A stretch of 64,000 nucleotides of DNA from Pirellula sp. (GTDB lineage: Bacteria; Planctomycetota; Planctomycetia; Pirellulales; Pirellulaceae), in contig JAJTID010000020.1 of NCBI GenBank assembly GCA_021300155.1, positions 1-64,000 on the forward strand, written 5' to 3'. Position numbers and translations under genes: made by a program. Of the stretch, positions 21,126-31,079 are shown piece by piece (positions within the stretch are counted from its first letter, which is position 1; the number at the start of each line of letters is the position of its first letter). Under the pieces are notes generated by a model. It saw only the letters and a program-made list of their open reading frames with translations, was not told where the DNA came from and did not search any database.

Positions 21126-23603
21126 TCAATCGAGGTAGACGAATTCGTTACTGTTAAGCAAAACCAAGCAGTAGAGACGAAACGCTTGCGCTTCGTCGAC
21201 AGCGAATTTGGATTGATACGATTGGATGCGAGCCAGTCCTCGCTCCAATTCAATATCGGTCGCTGGGCGAGAGTAGACGCTCGAAATCGCTTTGGATAAC
21301 TTGTCTTTCAAGGCACTCGCGTTTTGGGAAGCGTAAGCAGCTAACTGACTCGAGTGCTTCTGCATAAAGGAACCGTTCAGCATGTTCAACGCTTGCGCTG
21401 CCTGAGTTGTGAGGAACCTAGCTTCGCACGTTACATCCGTTTCTGGAAAATCAAATACCGATAGTTCTGGTGGAACCAACGACCGCTTGATGTGGATGTA
21501 GATACTGCGACGCGATTGTTCCGCTTCGGTGGATTTTCCCCAGCCTTTGCCTGGCACGCTTTGGCCAGCTTTGACGTCGTCCGACACTTCGGGATAGATG
21601 CTAGGCCCATGCAATTTGTAAGCGATGCGGCCAGAGACTGCTAATACGGAATCGCGAATCTCTTCAGCGCTCAATCGGCGTGCATTGAAGCGTGCGAACA
21701 AATCGTTTTCAGGGTCTGCATCAACGACCGATTGCTCGGCAGCGGAACTTTGGCGATAGGTTTCACTCATCAACATCATGCGATGCAGTGGCTTTAATCG
21801 CCAATCGTTTTCATTAAGCTGTTGAACCAAGAAGTCGAGTAACTCAGGATGTGTCGGCGCGTCTCCCATTTGTCCAAAGTTATTCGAAGAGCGAACAATG
21901 CCGCGTCCGAAGTGATGTTGCCAGAGTCGGTTGACGATCACTCGACCAGTCAATCGATTGGTATCCGAGGTTAACCACTTCGCCAATACCGTTCGGCGTT
22001 TCGCGGTTTTATCTTCGGGACTGACTTCGGGGATCTTCGGTGCAGCCTCTCGATAAATAGTTGGAAAGCCTGGTTGGACTTCATCGCCCGGAGCAGCAGG
22101 GGAACCTCGCATCAGAACGTGAGTCGCCGGTGGCTTGGGATCGCATTTGGCCAATCCAAGTCTGTATTCAGCAGAGATCGCTTCCGATTCTTTGTTGAGC
22201 TTTTCCGATTCCTTTTTGAGCTCTTCGTATTCATTCCATTCGGCTGCCGAAACGTGGTCTTTGAGTTTTACCTCAAGTACTTTGTTGCGGTCGGGACTCT
22301 TTGCGGCGGTTTTGTCTTCCTCTGACATCTTCGCGATGCCATCGTTTTCAATTTTCCTCAATTGCTTTTGAATCGCTTTGATCCGATTCTTGTTCGCTTC
22401 CAGTTTGCCGCGCACCGGAGAAGGAGAGACATCGATTTGGGAGTTGCCTCTCTCGTCTCCTCGATTGCCGTACGGGGTTACGTCCCGGAGAAACGCGACA
22501 AGTTGGTAATAGTCTTTTTGAGGAATCGGATCGATCTTATGATCGTGGCATCTTGCACAGTTCATCGTCAGACCGAGAATACCTTGTCCGATGGTTGTGA
22601 CCAAATCATCATACCCATCGAACAAAGCTTGTGCGGGGTCGGCGGGTTCGTCGTCCCAAATGCCTAGTCGGTAAAAACCAGTCGCGGTCAACGTTTCAAT
22701 CGTTGGGTTGTCGATTTCGTCGCCAGCGATTTGTTCCGTCAAGAATTGGCGATAAGACTTGTCACGATTGAACGAATCGATGACATAGTCGCGATAGTAC
22801 CAAGCGTTCGGCTTTGGGCCATCGCGTTCGAAACTATTGGTCTCAGCATATCGAACCAAGTCGAGCCAGCCGCGAGCCATGCGTTCTCCAAACCGTGGGT
22901 CTGCAAGAAGCCTGTCCACTAACTCCGTGTAGGCTGTCTCCGAAGGGTCTTTCGCAAAAGCCTCGACCGTTTCTAGATCGGGCGGCACTCCTAAACAATC
23001 GAAATAGAGTCGTCGGACCAACGAGCGAGGTTCCGCTCGTTTGGCCCCGGCTAGGTTTTTACTTTGCCATCCTTTGGCGACGAACACATCGATGGGATTT
23101 GCGACAGCCTGAGATAATTGAGATGTTGTATGTGGCGCGATTGGTACAGTCGGCTTGGATAGAGGCTCAAAGGCCCAGTGGGCTTTGTACTCGGCTCCGG
23201 ACCGGATCCAATCTTTGAGCAATTGCGTTTGGGTCGCGGTCAGCCCTTCACCTTCTGGCGGCATCCTCTCGGAGGGGTCGGTGCTTTGGATTCGCTTTAA
23301 GATTTCACTTTTGTCAGGGACCCCAGCGACGATCGCTTTCGATCCGCTGTCAAGATCGCGAGTTGCAGATGCGAACTCATGCAATGCCAAACCGGACTCT
23401 TGGGTTTGCGGGCCATGGCAGGAATAGCAATGCTTGGCCAGAATCGGCCGAATTTGTCGACCAAAGTCAATTTCCTGAACCGCTTGGTTGGTCGGTTTGG
23501 TTGAGGCAGCACTTTCTTGGGCACAAAGCACTCCGTCCGTACCGACCATGACGAGCCATAGGGCCAGAATGGAAATAAGAAAAGGAGCAGAACGATTAGC
23601 CAC
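21126..23603 (-). CDS. PSCyt1 / DUF1549 / DUF1553 planctomycete cytochrome protein
   Basis: This protein has the standard order for the family: a PSCyt1 cytochrome domain with a haem motif CYSCHG, then DUF1549 (with NSFERDGPKPNAWYYRDYVI and MNCARCHDHKIDPI, a second CxxCH), then DUF1553 from VIVNRLWQHHFGRGIVRSSNNFG to the C-terminus. The open frame reaches TTG 23669. A GTG at 23603 puts the hydrophobic signal (APFLISILALWLVMVG) close to the N-terminus and is preferred here, though the start is uncertain. It overlaps the downstream DUF1501 gene region, forming the typical pair. Its cytochrome domain needs haem attachment outside the membrane by CcsBA. The physiological reaction is unknown. Confidence 0.9.
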   Translation of the reverse strand: MANRSAPFLISILALWLVMVGTDGVLCAQESAASTKPTNQAVQEIDFGRQIRPILAKHCYSCHGPQTQESGLALHEFASATRDLDSGSKAIVAGVPDKSEILKRIQSTDPSERMPPEGEGLTATQTQLLKDWIRSGAEYKAHWAFEPLSKPTVPIAPHTTSQLSQAVANPIDVFVAKGWQSKNLAGAKRAEPRSLVRRLYFDCLGVPPDLETVEAFAKDPSETAYTELVDRLLADPRFGERMARGWLDLVRYAETNSFERDGPKPNAWYYRDYVIDSFNRDKSYRQFLTEQIAGDEIDNPTIETLTATGFYRLGIWDDEPADPAQALFDGYDDLVTTIGQGILGLTMNCARCHDHKIDPIPQKDYYQLVAFLRDVTPYGNRGDERGNSQIDVSPSPVRGKLEANKNRIKAIQKQLRKIENDGIAKMSEEDKTAAKSPDRNKVLEVKLKDHVSAAEWNEYEELKKESEKLNKESEAISAEYRLGLAKCDPKPPATHVLMRGSPAAPGDEVQPGFPTIYREAAPKIPEVSPEDKTAKRRTVLAKWLTSDTNRLTGRVIVNRLWQHHFGRGIVRSSNNFGQMGDAPTHPELLDFLVQQLNENDWRLKPLHRMMLMSETYRQSSAAEQSVVDADPENDLFARFNARRLSAEEIRDSVLAVSGRIAYKLHGPSIYPEVSDDVKAGQSVPGKGWGKSTEAEQSRRSIYIHIKRSLVPPELSVFDFPETDVTCEARFLTTQAAQALNMLNGSFMQKHSSQLAAYASQNASALKDKLSKAISSVYSRPATDIELERGLARIQSYQSKFAVDEAQAFRLYCLVLLNSNEFVYLD

Positions 23604-23894
23604 GAATCGTAGAGCCTGTTCGGAATATACCAGAGTAGTTCTCAAGATTCTGTCGGTGGGAAGGAGCAAAAGGGTGGGAAAGCTCGATGACTTGTATTCT
23701 ACTTCCCAACGAGCCGTAGGGGTATGCGATGGATTGCCATTGTTGCTCCATTACTTTCCCTGAATCTGCGTCGCGAACTTCATCGTTTCTTAACAATACG
23801 TACCTACAGCTTACTCGGATTTCTGGAACAATTCGGCCCAGATTCGGGTATAACATGCGGACTTCCTAGCAATTTTTCCAGGATTTTACCTCTC

Positions 23895-24869
23895 ATGCGG
23901 CTTTCATACATTGCGATTGGTTTGGTTCTTTCCTCCACGGCCTGGTTGAATCCAGTCGATGGCCAGACGGTTGATAGGAAATTGCCATCGTACAAGGCGG
24001 TTCCGGGCCCGTCTGGACAGTTAAAATCTGTCGGCTCCGACACGATGAACACGCTGATGTTGCAGTGGACGGAGAAGTTCAAGACCTACTACCGAGGCGT
24101 TCGAACCGAGGTCGAAGGGCAAGGATCCTCCAAGGCTATGCCGGCATTGATCGAAGGGGCTGCTAGCTTTGGCCCCATGAGTCGAGATGCAAAGTCGAAC
24201 GAGATTGCCGACTTTGAGAAGAAATTCGGCTACAAGCCAACGTTGCTTCCGACCAGCATCGATTTGCTCGCGATTTACGTTCATCGCGATTGCCCTTTGG
24301 ATTCGATTACGATGGAGCAGGCGGACGCTATCTTTTCCAGCACTCGAAAGCTTGGTGGTGAAGCCATCGTCACTTGGGAGCAATTAGGACTCAAGGGTGA
24401 GTACGAGGAGCGGCCGATTGCGATCTTTGGTCGGAATGCTGCGTCCGGAACTTATGGGTTCTTCAAAGAGAAGGTCCTGGGGAATGGGGATTTCTTGGAA
24501 ACTGTGAACGAACAGCCGGGCAGTACTGCTGTGATCTCATCGATCGGCGAGAATAAATTTGCGATCGGTTATAGCGGCATCGGATACAAGACCGCAGCCG
24601 TCAAAGCGTTGAAGATCGCGGCGAAGAAAGGTGGTGAAGCCATCGAACCCACTGGGGATAACGCTTACAACGGAACTTATCCGCTTGCCAGATACCTATT
24701 CCTTGCGACAAACTACAAACCGACCAGCAAACTAGAGCCTCTTCGCAGAGAATTTATCCGGTTCATCTATAGCAAAGAGGGCCAAGAGTTGGCGGTCAAA
24801 GACGGTTACTTTCCAGTAGATGCCACCATCGCGGCGAAAGCCTTGAAGATGGTCGGCATTCAGCAGTAA
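23895..24869 (+). CDS. pstS: Phosphate ABC transporter substrate-binding protein
   Basis: The ATG at 23895 begins a clear signal peptide (RLSYIAIGLVLSSTAWL, ending before QTVDRK). The longer upstream frame from 23724 is unlikely. The mature protein has the PstS phosphate-binding pattern: VGSDTMNTLM, EGQGSSKAMPALIEGAASFGPMSR, and FGRNAASGTYGFFKEKV. It binds phosphate outside the membrane and delivers it to the PstC/PstA channel. It is the first gene of a pstSCAB run at 23895-30963. I looked for a Pho-box-like direct repeat upstream and did not find a convincing one. No phoU follows. Confidence 0.94.
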   Translation: MRLSYIAIGLVLSSTAWLNPVDGQTVDRKLPSYKAVPGPSGQLKSVGSDTMNTLMLQWTEKFKTYYRGVRTEVEGQGSSKAMPALIEGAASFGPMSRDAKSNEIADFEKKFGYKPTLLPTSIDLLAIYVHRDCPLDSITMEQADAIFSSTRKLGGEAIVTWEQLGLKGEYEERPIAIFGRNAASGTYGFFKEKVLGNGDFLETVNEQPGSTAVISSIGENKFAIGYSGIGYKTAAVKALKIAAKKGGEAIEPTGDNAYNGTYPLARYLFLATNYKPTSKLEPLRREFIRFIYSKEGQELAVKDGYFPVDATIAAKALKMVGIQQ

Positions 24870-24959
24870 CCCCCGGTCGAGCATCGACGGAATGTTCTCA
24901 GATTTGATGCAACGGATGGATTGCGAACACGAAACACGCCTCCACCATGCGAGCGAAGC

Positions 24960-27611
24960 ATGGTGTACGCAAGAGTGGCAACTTACGTGAATCAAAAAGA
25001 AACTGAACCCATCCGCCTCCATCGAAATCGAAATTCTTCTCGCTGGGTGCGTGTATCTGATCGTATCGCCAAACAGATCATTACGGTCGGTGGCATCGGT
25101 ACGATCTTCGTGGTGATGTTGGTCGTGTTTGTTCTCATTGGCAATGTATTGCCTATGTTCCAACCCAACAAGATTGAATCTCTCGCATCGATCCCGGTTT
25201 CGGATGGAGCGAATATCTTGGGCGCGGGGGTGGATGAGTACGGCGATACGTGCTGGACCATTCAACGCGATTCAACGCTGCGAATGGTTTCGGTTCGGAC
25301 TGGTGAGTTGTTATCAGAACATCGTCCAGAGCCAGCCGCCTCGGCGACAGAAAAAACTTCGTCGGGATCAGGAGTCAATGTGACGTGTGTCGCGATCGGC
25401 GACGATGATTCGAGCTTGCTCCTCGGGTACGAAGATGGCTCCGTGCGTCCTGTTCTGCTGAAACGCGAGGTAACCTTCTTCAAAGTGGCGGATTTGCCTG
25501 ACGTCAAGTTCATCGATGGCGTCGCCGTTCAAGACGGGGCGATTTTGCGTCAATTGCCAACAGGTTTGATTCGCAAACAAAGCCTGGAATCGGTAACGTA
25601 TCATCCAGTAATTCCGTTATTCGACTCCGCCACCAAGGCAGTCGATTGGAAAACGCCACAAGCGGTCTCGAGCTTCGATGAATCGATGACGTGGGTCTTC
25701 GGTGCAACGGATGGTAAATCAGTCGCGTTGTCCCGGATTCAGAACACTGCGAGCCTGACAGGCCAGATCAGTCAAACCACGGAGCTTTGGAAAGGCACGC
25801 CGCTCGAAAACGAGAGCCAATCGCCTGTGGAAACTCTGATGATTGACTCACGTGGCGAGCATATCAGTACGCTCAACGCCGCTGGGCAGATTCGTTATTG
25901 GGGAATTGCCGGTGATGGTGTTTTGGAGGCTCTTCAATCGCATTTGTCTTTAGCGGGTAGCGAAAGTAAATCGACCTGCTCGACACCTTTGCTTGGACGC
26001 ACATCGCTGATGATCGGCGCTGAGTCTGGCCATATCGAGACAGTCTCCATGTCTGCCGTGGGTGACAAACAAGAATGGATGTCGATCCATCGCTTTCCAG
26101 GTGCGGGTGGGAAAGTGGTTTCGCTTGCATCGTCGACCGAAGCGAGAGTGGTTGCGGCAAAGTTTGAAAGTGGAACTCAAGCTCTCTACTATGTTCCAAC
26201 GAATCGAGAACTGATTCGCTGGAATGCCGAAGCAAAAGAGTCGTCCAAAGGAGATGTCTTTTTCTCGTCCAATGCGAAGATCGTCGGTTTGATTAGCGAA
26301 AGCAACATCGATCTTTGGAACATCGATGTTGCTTTCCCGGAAGCGAGTTGGTCTGCGTTTTTTGGACGCGTTTGGTACGAGGGTTACTCGTCTCCACAGC
26401 ATGTCTGGCAAAGTAGTACTGGTAGTATCGAGGGCGAATACAAGTTTGGATTCATGCCTTTGATTTTTGGAACGTTGAAGGCGACTTTTTATTCGATGCT
26501 CATCGGTGCACCGATCGCATTGATGGCCGCAATCTTCGGCAGCGAATTTATGAGTAGTCGATGGCGGATGCGAATCAAGCCAGCGATCGAATTGATGGCG
26601 AGCGTGCCGAGTGTGGTATTGGGATTCATCGGCGCGCTGGTGCTGGCACCTTTGTTGCGAGACAACTTGATGGCCGCGTTGATCTCTGTGCCGATGGTGC
26701 TCTTCTTCTTTTTGTTAGGCGCTCATTTTTGGTTGATGATCCCAACAACGATTGCCATTCAGAATCGACATCGACGACTGCCTATTCTGATACTGTTGAT
26801 TCCTATTGGCTTGGCGACCGCTTTTTTTGTTGCAGGGCCGATCGAGCAGATGTTATTCGGAGGTAGCCTCACGCAGTGGCTTTCAGGTCAAAATGGATCG
26901 GGGTGGTCGGGATGGTTTTGTTTGGGCCTGTTGCCGTTGAGCATGTTGGTAGCCTGGTTGGCGGCGGGACCCTTTAGCCCATGGCTACAACACAAAGCGA
27001 GCGGCATGACATCGGCCCGCTTCAGCGTATTCAATCTCGGTTACTTCCTGGTCGCGACGATCATGGTCTTTGTTTTGTCTGCCATCGTAGCCTTCGCATT
27101 GAGCTCAATAGGCTGGGATCCGCGAGGTTCGTTGGTGGGGCCTTATCAAGAGCGGAATGCAATTTTGGTAGGTTGTATCCTGGGGTTTGCCATTATCCCG
27201 ATCATTTACACCATCTCGGAAGACGCGTTGCAATCCGTACCGCAGCATTTGCGAAGTGCATCGCTCGGGTGCGGTGCGACCACGTGGCAGACTACGATTC
27301 GCGTTGTTGTTCCGACAGCCATGAGCGGACTCTTTAGTGCGCTCATGATCGGTTTTGGACGAGCGGTTGGGGAAACGATGGTGGTGCTCATGGCTGCAGG
27401 GAATACACCGTTGATGGATATCAACCCGATGAACGGATACCGCACGATGTCAGCGACCTTGGCGACGGAGCTTCCCGAAGCTGCCCGAGGCTCGACACAC
27501 TATCACGGTCTCTTTCTCGCCGCTTTGTTGTTGTTTTGCTTTACCCTTGTGGCGAACACGTTAGCAGAATTGGTCCGCATGCGATTTCGTAAACGAGCGT
27601 TTCAATTATGA
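24960..27611 (+). CDS. pstC: Phosphate ABC transporter permease PstC with large extracytoplasmic insertion
   Basis: The C-terminal third (about residues 490-880) is a normal PstC permease with IGAPIALMAAIFGSEFM, the coupling-helix region HLRSASLGCGATTWQTTIRVV, and GRAVGETMVVLMAAGN. Before it comes one membrane helix (TIFVVMLVVFVLIGNVL) and an insertion of roughly 400 residues with propeller-like repeats (for example LLLGYEDGSVRPVLLK and HISTLNAAGQIRYWGI). The total is about 880 residues, against about 300 for a typical PstC. Its role may be phosphate sensing or docking of PstS, which is inference. The ATG at 24960 was chosen, and an upstream in-frame ATG at 24921 exists. The stop overlaps the next ATG by four bases. 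Confidence 0.9.
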   Translation: MVYARVATYVNQKETEPIRLHRNRNSSRWVRVSDRIAKQIITVGGIGTIFVVMLVVFVLIGNVLPMFQPNKIESLASIPVSDGANILGAGVDEYGDTCWTIQRDSTLRMVSVRTGELLSEHRPEPAASATEKTSSGSGVNVTCVAIGDDDSSLLLGYEDGSVRPVLLKREVTFFKVADLPDVKFIDGVAVQDGAILRQLPTGLIRKQSLESVTYHPVIPLFDSATKAVDWKTPQAVSSFDESMTWVFGATDGKSVALSRIQNTASLTGQISQTTELWKGTPLENESQSPVETLMIDSRGEHISTLNAAGQIRYWGIAGDGVLEALQSHLSLAGSESKSTCSTPLLGRTSLMIGAESGHIETVSMSAVGDKQEWMSIHRFPGAGGKVVSLASSTEARVVAAKFESGTQALYYVPTNRELIRWNAEAKESSKGDVFFSSNAKIVGLISESNIDLWNIDVAFPEASWSAFFGRVWYEGYSSPQHVWQSSTGSIEGEYKFGFMPLIFGTLKATFYSMLIGAPIALMAAIFGSEFMSSRWRMRIKPAIELMASVPSVVLGFIGALVLAPLLRDNLMAALISVPMVLFFFLLGAHFWLMIPTTIAIQNRHRRLPILILLIPIGLATAFFVAGPIEQMLFGGSLTQWLSGQNGSGWSGWFCLGLLPLSMLVAWLAAGPFSPWLQHKASGMTSARFSVFNLGYFLVATIMVFVLSAIVAFALSSIGWDPRGSLVGPYQERNAILVGCILGFAIIPIIYTISEDALQSVPQHLRSASLGCGATTWQTTIRVVVPTAMSGLFSALMIGFGRAVGETMVVLMAAGNTPLMDINPMNGYRTMSATLATELPEAARGSTHYHGLFLAALLLFCFTLVANTLAELVRMRFRKRAFQL

Positions 27612-30121
27612 AGTCGAGCACGCGTAGTCACAACAGTGGCAAAAGTCTCATCGCCCAAGGTGAGCCGATGGTCTGGCTCAGCGGTGGCATGTTTGCGATC
27701 GCTTGCGCGATGATCGTTGCGCTGATTAGCCTGATCCTCTATCAAGGGCTTTCAACACTCTGGCCTCGCCCCTTTGTGATTTACGGTCTCGACGATGGGA
27801 CGATGGTTGGCGGCGAGTTGGTTGGCGATTCGACCTTTACATTATCGCAATCAGGACTTTCCGATTTGCCCGAAGCATCGCGCGAGAAAGCCAAAGCGAT
27901 CTTGGGCAAGGCTGAGATCGCGAAATCGAAACAGCTATACCTTCGAACAGGCAACTTCGATGTTGGAAATCGACACTTCGCTTATGTACCGAACGTAACG
28001 CTCTCGGATCCGAAACCCGAATTGCCTCGAGATATTTGGCTCGTCGAACGCTTGGAATGGGGCGTACTCTTTGGCTTCCCAGTGAAGTACACCAACGAAT
28101 ATCAACCTGAGATGGATCACGATTTTGTTCTTCTTCAAACACTCTTGCAACAAATCGATCGATTCCGTCCAACGGAGGAAGCGTTGGCCAAGACGTTCGA
28201 CGAATCGGTTCCGAAACTAAAGGAGTTGTTAGATGCCGAGCATGCACTTTTGACCGATGAGCATCGAAAAGGTTCCGATGCTATCCCAGCCGAGGTTGTG
28301 GATCGCAAAGAACTGGATTCCATCGTCTCTCAATCGAATCGACGAGTCAGTCTCTACTCACAACAAATGGAGCACGCGAAAGAAGCATTGGGTCGGCTCG
28401 ATCGCAACTTAGCCAAAGCGAGATTAACGGTTCGCAAGGCGGAGCTTCGCGAGAAAACAGACCTGCTAAGTACGCTCGACGATGGATTGCAACTGGCTGC
28501 ATCGCTGGGCACATTGCGCCAACAATGGACGGACCTGGAAGAGTCTTTGGCAGCATGGAAGCGCAAAGCCGCTACCTCGAAATCAACCGATGTGACCACA
28601 TTGCTGAATCAACTGGATGCTTCGCTATCCAAAGAAAAGGCCGCAGAGCTAGAGCCGCTTGTTCAAGCCGTTGAAGAATGGAAGACAGCAACAACAAAAG
28701 AGCTCCCTGCTCGATCGAAGCAGTCTATCGACACTGCGATCAGCGTGGCTGAAACAACCGCCGCTCAGCAAATTCTATTGAATGCCGAGATTGGGAGATT
28801 GGAATGGGTACGCGGTGCGGATCAAATCGTTTTTCAGCTTCCACTGCTGACCGGAAATACAATGGCCGGCAATGCTGTAGAGTCGGCGTCCGAATCGACG
28901 AAGCGCGGTATCGCAACTTCGGAACTCGCTGATCGTTCAACACAGTACGAATGGGTACCAACGGAAGGTGCGAAACCTCTGGAGCTTGCGACCAAGAGCA
29001 TTGCTGTTGCTGATATGGTTCGCTGGTTCCCACCCAACAACATCAGTTGGTTTGGTAAGTTACAAGTTTATTTCTCGCGTTGGTTCGAGTTCCTTTTCGG
29101 AGAGCCTCGAGAGGCTGGGATAGAAGGCGGCTTCTTTCCTGCAATCTTCGGAACGGTCGTGATGACGCTGTTGATGTCTCTCGCAGTGATGCCTTTTGGT
29201 GTGATGGCTGCGTTGTACATGCGTGAGTACGCGAAGAACGGTTGGGTTCTCAGTTTGATACGCATCAGCATCAACAATCTCGCGGGTGTCCCTAGTATTG
29301 TTTACGGTGTGTTCGGACTTGCATTCTTCTGCTACACGATCGGTGGTTATGTCGATGGCGGGCCGGTGAAGGCAGGGTTTTCCCCATGGCCGCCCGTGAC
29401 TTGGTTTGCTGCATGTGCAGGAACCGTATTGGCGGGTACCGCCGCGTTTTTCTTTGCGTTCTTAGGTTCGGGTTCCCCAGCACAAATGAGTGCTTCGCGA
29501 AAACGCATTGCATCCTTTGCCGGATTGTTCTGGGTGCTTTGTTTGGTTGGCTTTGTTTTGTTATTGATCAAGACGCCTTACTTCGAAGGCTTTTACCAAG
29601 CGAGTTTGCCCAACCCGACTTTTGGGAAAGGATGTCTGTTGTGGGCATCGTGCACGCTCGCATTGTTGACGTTGCCTGTGGTAATCGTATCGACCGAAGA
29701 AGCATTGTCCGCAGTACCTAACTCACTCCGCGAAGGCTCTTACGCGTGCGGTGCTGGCAAATGGCAAACGCTTCAGCGCATCGTGTTGCCCTACGCACGC
29801 CCAGGGATCATCACCGGCTTTATTCTATCGATGGCACGAGGAGCGGGCGAGGTTGCACCGATGATGTTGGTGGGAGCGATTCCATTGGCAACGGAGTTGC
29901 CGCTCGATGGCGAGTTTCCGTTCTTCCACGGTTCCCGTTCCTTTATGCATCTCGGCTTCCAGATTTTCTCACTCGGCTTTCAGAGTCAGAATAGCGAAGC
30001 AGCGAAACCTATGGTTTTCACCGCCACATTGTTGTTGCTTACGATTGTCACGTTGTTGAACGTGGCTGCGATTTGGATGCGAGCTAGGTTGCGAAAACGA
30101 TTCCAAAGTAGTCAGTTCTAA
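27608..30121 (+). CDS. pstA: Phosphate ABC transporter permease PstA with extracytoplasmic coiled-coil insertion
   Basis: The C-terminal half is a PstA-type permease: [34 protein letters not shown], the EAA-like loop [21 protein letters not shown], and [15 protein letters not shown]. An N-terminal helix ([21 protein letters not shown]) is followed by about 400 extracytoplasmic residues. These include a highly charged heptad-rich segment at about residues 220-400, probably coiled coil. The length is 837 residues, nearly three times a typical PstA. It is translationally coupled to pstC (ATGA overlap) and lies 17 bases before pstB. The paired enlargement of both permeases suggests that the two insertions contact each other. 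Confidence 0.9.
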   Translation: MKSSTRSHNSGKSLIAQGEPMVWLSGGMFAIACAMIVALISLILYQGLSTLWPRPFVIYGLDDGTMVGGELVGDSTFTLSQSGLSDLPEASREKAKAILGKAEIAKSKQLYLRTGNFDVGNRHFAYVPNVTLSDPKPELPRDIWLVERLEWGVLFGFPVKYTNEYQPEMDHDFVLLQTLLQQIDRFRPTEEALAKTFDESVPKLKELLDAEHALLTDEHRKGSDAIPAEVVDRKELDSIVSQSNRRVSLYSQQMEHAKEALGRLDRNLAKARLTVRKAELREKTDLLSTLDDGLQLAASLGTLRQQWTDLEESLAAWKRKAATSKSTDVTTLLNQLDASLSKEKAAELEPLVQAVEEWKTATTKELPARSKQSIDTAISVAETTAAQQILLNAEIGRLEWVRGADQIVFQLPLLTGNTMAGNAVESASESTKRGIATSELADRSTQYEWVPTEGAKPLELATKSIAVADMVRWFPPNNISWFGKLQVYFSRWFEFLFGEPREAGIEGGFFPAIFGTVVMTLLMSLAVMPFGVMAALYMREYAKNGWVLSLIRISINNLAGVPSIVYGVFGLAFFCYTIGGYVDGGPVKAGFSPWPPVTWFAACAGTVLAGTAAFFFAFLGSGSPAQMSASRKRIASFAGLFWVLCLVGFVLLLIKTPYFEGFYQASLPNPTFGKGCLLWASCTLALLTLPVVIVSTEEALSAVPNSLREGSYACGAGKWQTLQRIVLPYARPGIITGFILSMARGAGEVAPMMLVGAIPLATELPLDGEFPFFHGSRSFMHLGFQIFSLGFQSQNSEAAKPMVFTATLLLLTIVTLLNVAAIWMRARLRKRFQSSQF

Positions 30122-30138
30122 GAAAGGCCTTCACCGGA

Positions 30139-30963
30139 ATGGATCGACTCAAAGCCATAGCGGATGGCAAAACCGTCGAATCGGTCGTGCATGAAGATGT
30201 ACTGGCCGCTGAACCCGTATTGAGAATTCAGAAGTTCAATCTGTTCTACGGACGCAAACAGGCTTTGCACAATATCTCCATGCCCATCGCCAAAGGGCAG
30301 GTGACTGCTCTGATCGGCCCGAGCGGTTGTGGGAAATCCACGTTGCTACGCAGTGTGAATCGCATGAATGACTTGATCGATTCCGTTCGCATCGAAGGGG
30401 ACATGATATTGGGCAACGACTCGATCTTTGCGCCGGGTGTGGATGTCATCCAGCTTCGCAAGAGGATGGGGATGGTGTTCCAAAAACCAAACCCATTCCC
30501 GATGAGTATTTTTGAAAACGTAGTGTACCCGCTGCGCATTGATGGCGAACGAAACAAACAACGCTTGATGGAGGTCTGCGAGCATTCGCTCCGCGGTGCC
30601 GCATTGTGGGAAGAGGTGAAAGACCGTTTGCATGAAAGTGGTTTGGGGTTATCAGGTGGCCAGCAACAACGACTGTGTATCGCACGTGCCATTGCCAGCG
30701 ATCCCGAAGTACTGTTGCTCGATGAGCCTTGTTCGGCACTCGATCCCATCGCGACAGGTAAGATCGAGGACTTGATCGATGGTCTCAAAGGAAATTACTC
30801 TATCCTGATTGTGACCCACAACATGCAGCAGGCCTCGCGGGTTAGCAATTACACCGCGTTCATGTATCTTGGCCGACTCGTCGAGCTCGGACAAACATCA
30901 ACGATATTCACGAAGCCGAAGCTACAAGAAACCGAAGACTACATCACGGGTCGGTTCGGTTAA
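30139..30963 (+). CDS. pstB: Phosphate ABC transporter ATP-binding protein
   Basis: PstB is the cytoplasmic ATPase that drives phosphate import. The 274-residue sequence has Walker [10 protein letters not shown], a Q-loop [11 protein letters not shown], the signature [17 protein letters not shown], Walker [15 protein letters not shown] and the switch histidine in VTHNMQQ. The first 30 residues form a small N-terminal extension. The ATG at 30139 has an AAGGCC-type RBS. It is the last gene of the pst run. No phoU gene follows, and the next gene is convergent purD. Confidence 0.97.
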   Translation: MDRLKAIADGKTVESVVHEDVLAAEPVLRIQKFNLFYGRKQALHNISMPIAKGQVTALIGPSGCGKSTLLRSVNRMNDLIDSVRIEGDMILGNDSIFAPGVDVIQLRKRMGMVFQKPNPFPMSIFENVVYPLRIDGERNKQRLMEVCEHSLRGAALWEEVKDRLHESGLGLSGGQQQRLCIARAIASDPEVLLLDEPCSALDPIATGKIEDLIDGLKGNYSILIVTHNMQQASRVSNYTAFMYLGRLVELGQTSTIFTKPKLQETEDYITGRFG

Positions 30964-31079
30964 GCCATCTGTCGGAAGTAGCTCGTTCTTCCTACCCCAA
31001 TACTCGATGAACAAAAAGTCACGGGCTTGTGGGTGGACAGTAACTAGAGTTAGGGGACGGTAGCGCAAGCATCGCAGCA

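Noticed and set aside
23724-23894. Longer N-terminus for PstS
   Set aside because: The 57 extra residues lack a signal pattern, whereas the ATG at 23895 directly starts a clear signal peptide.
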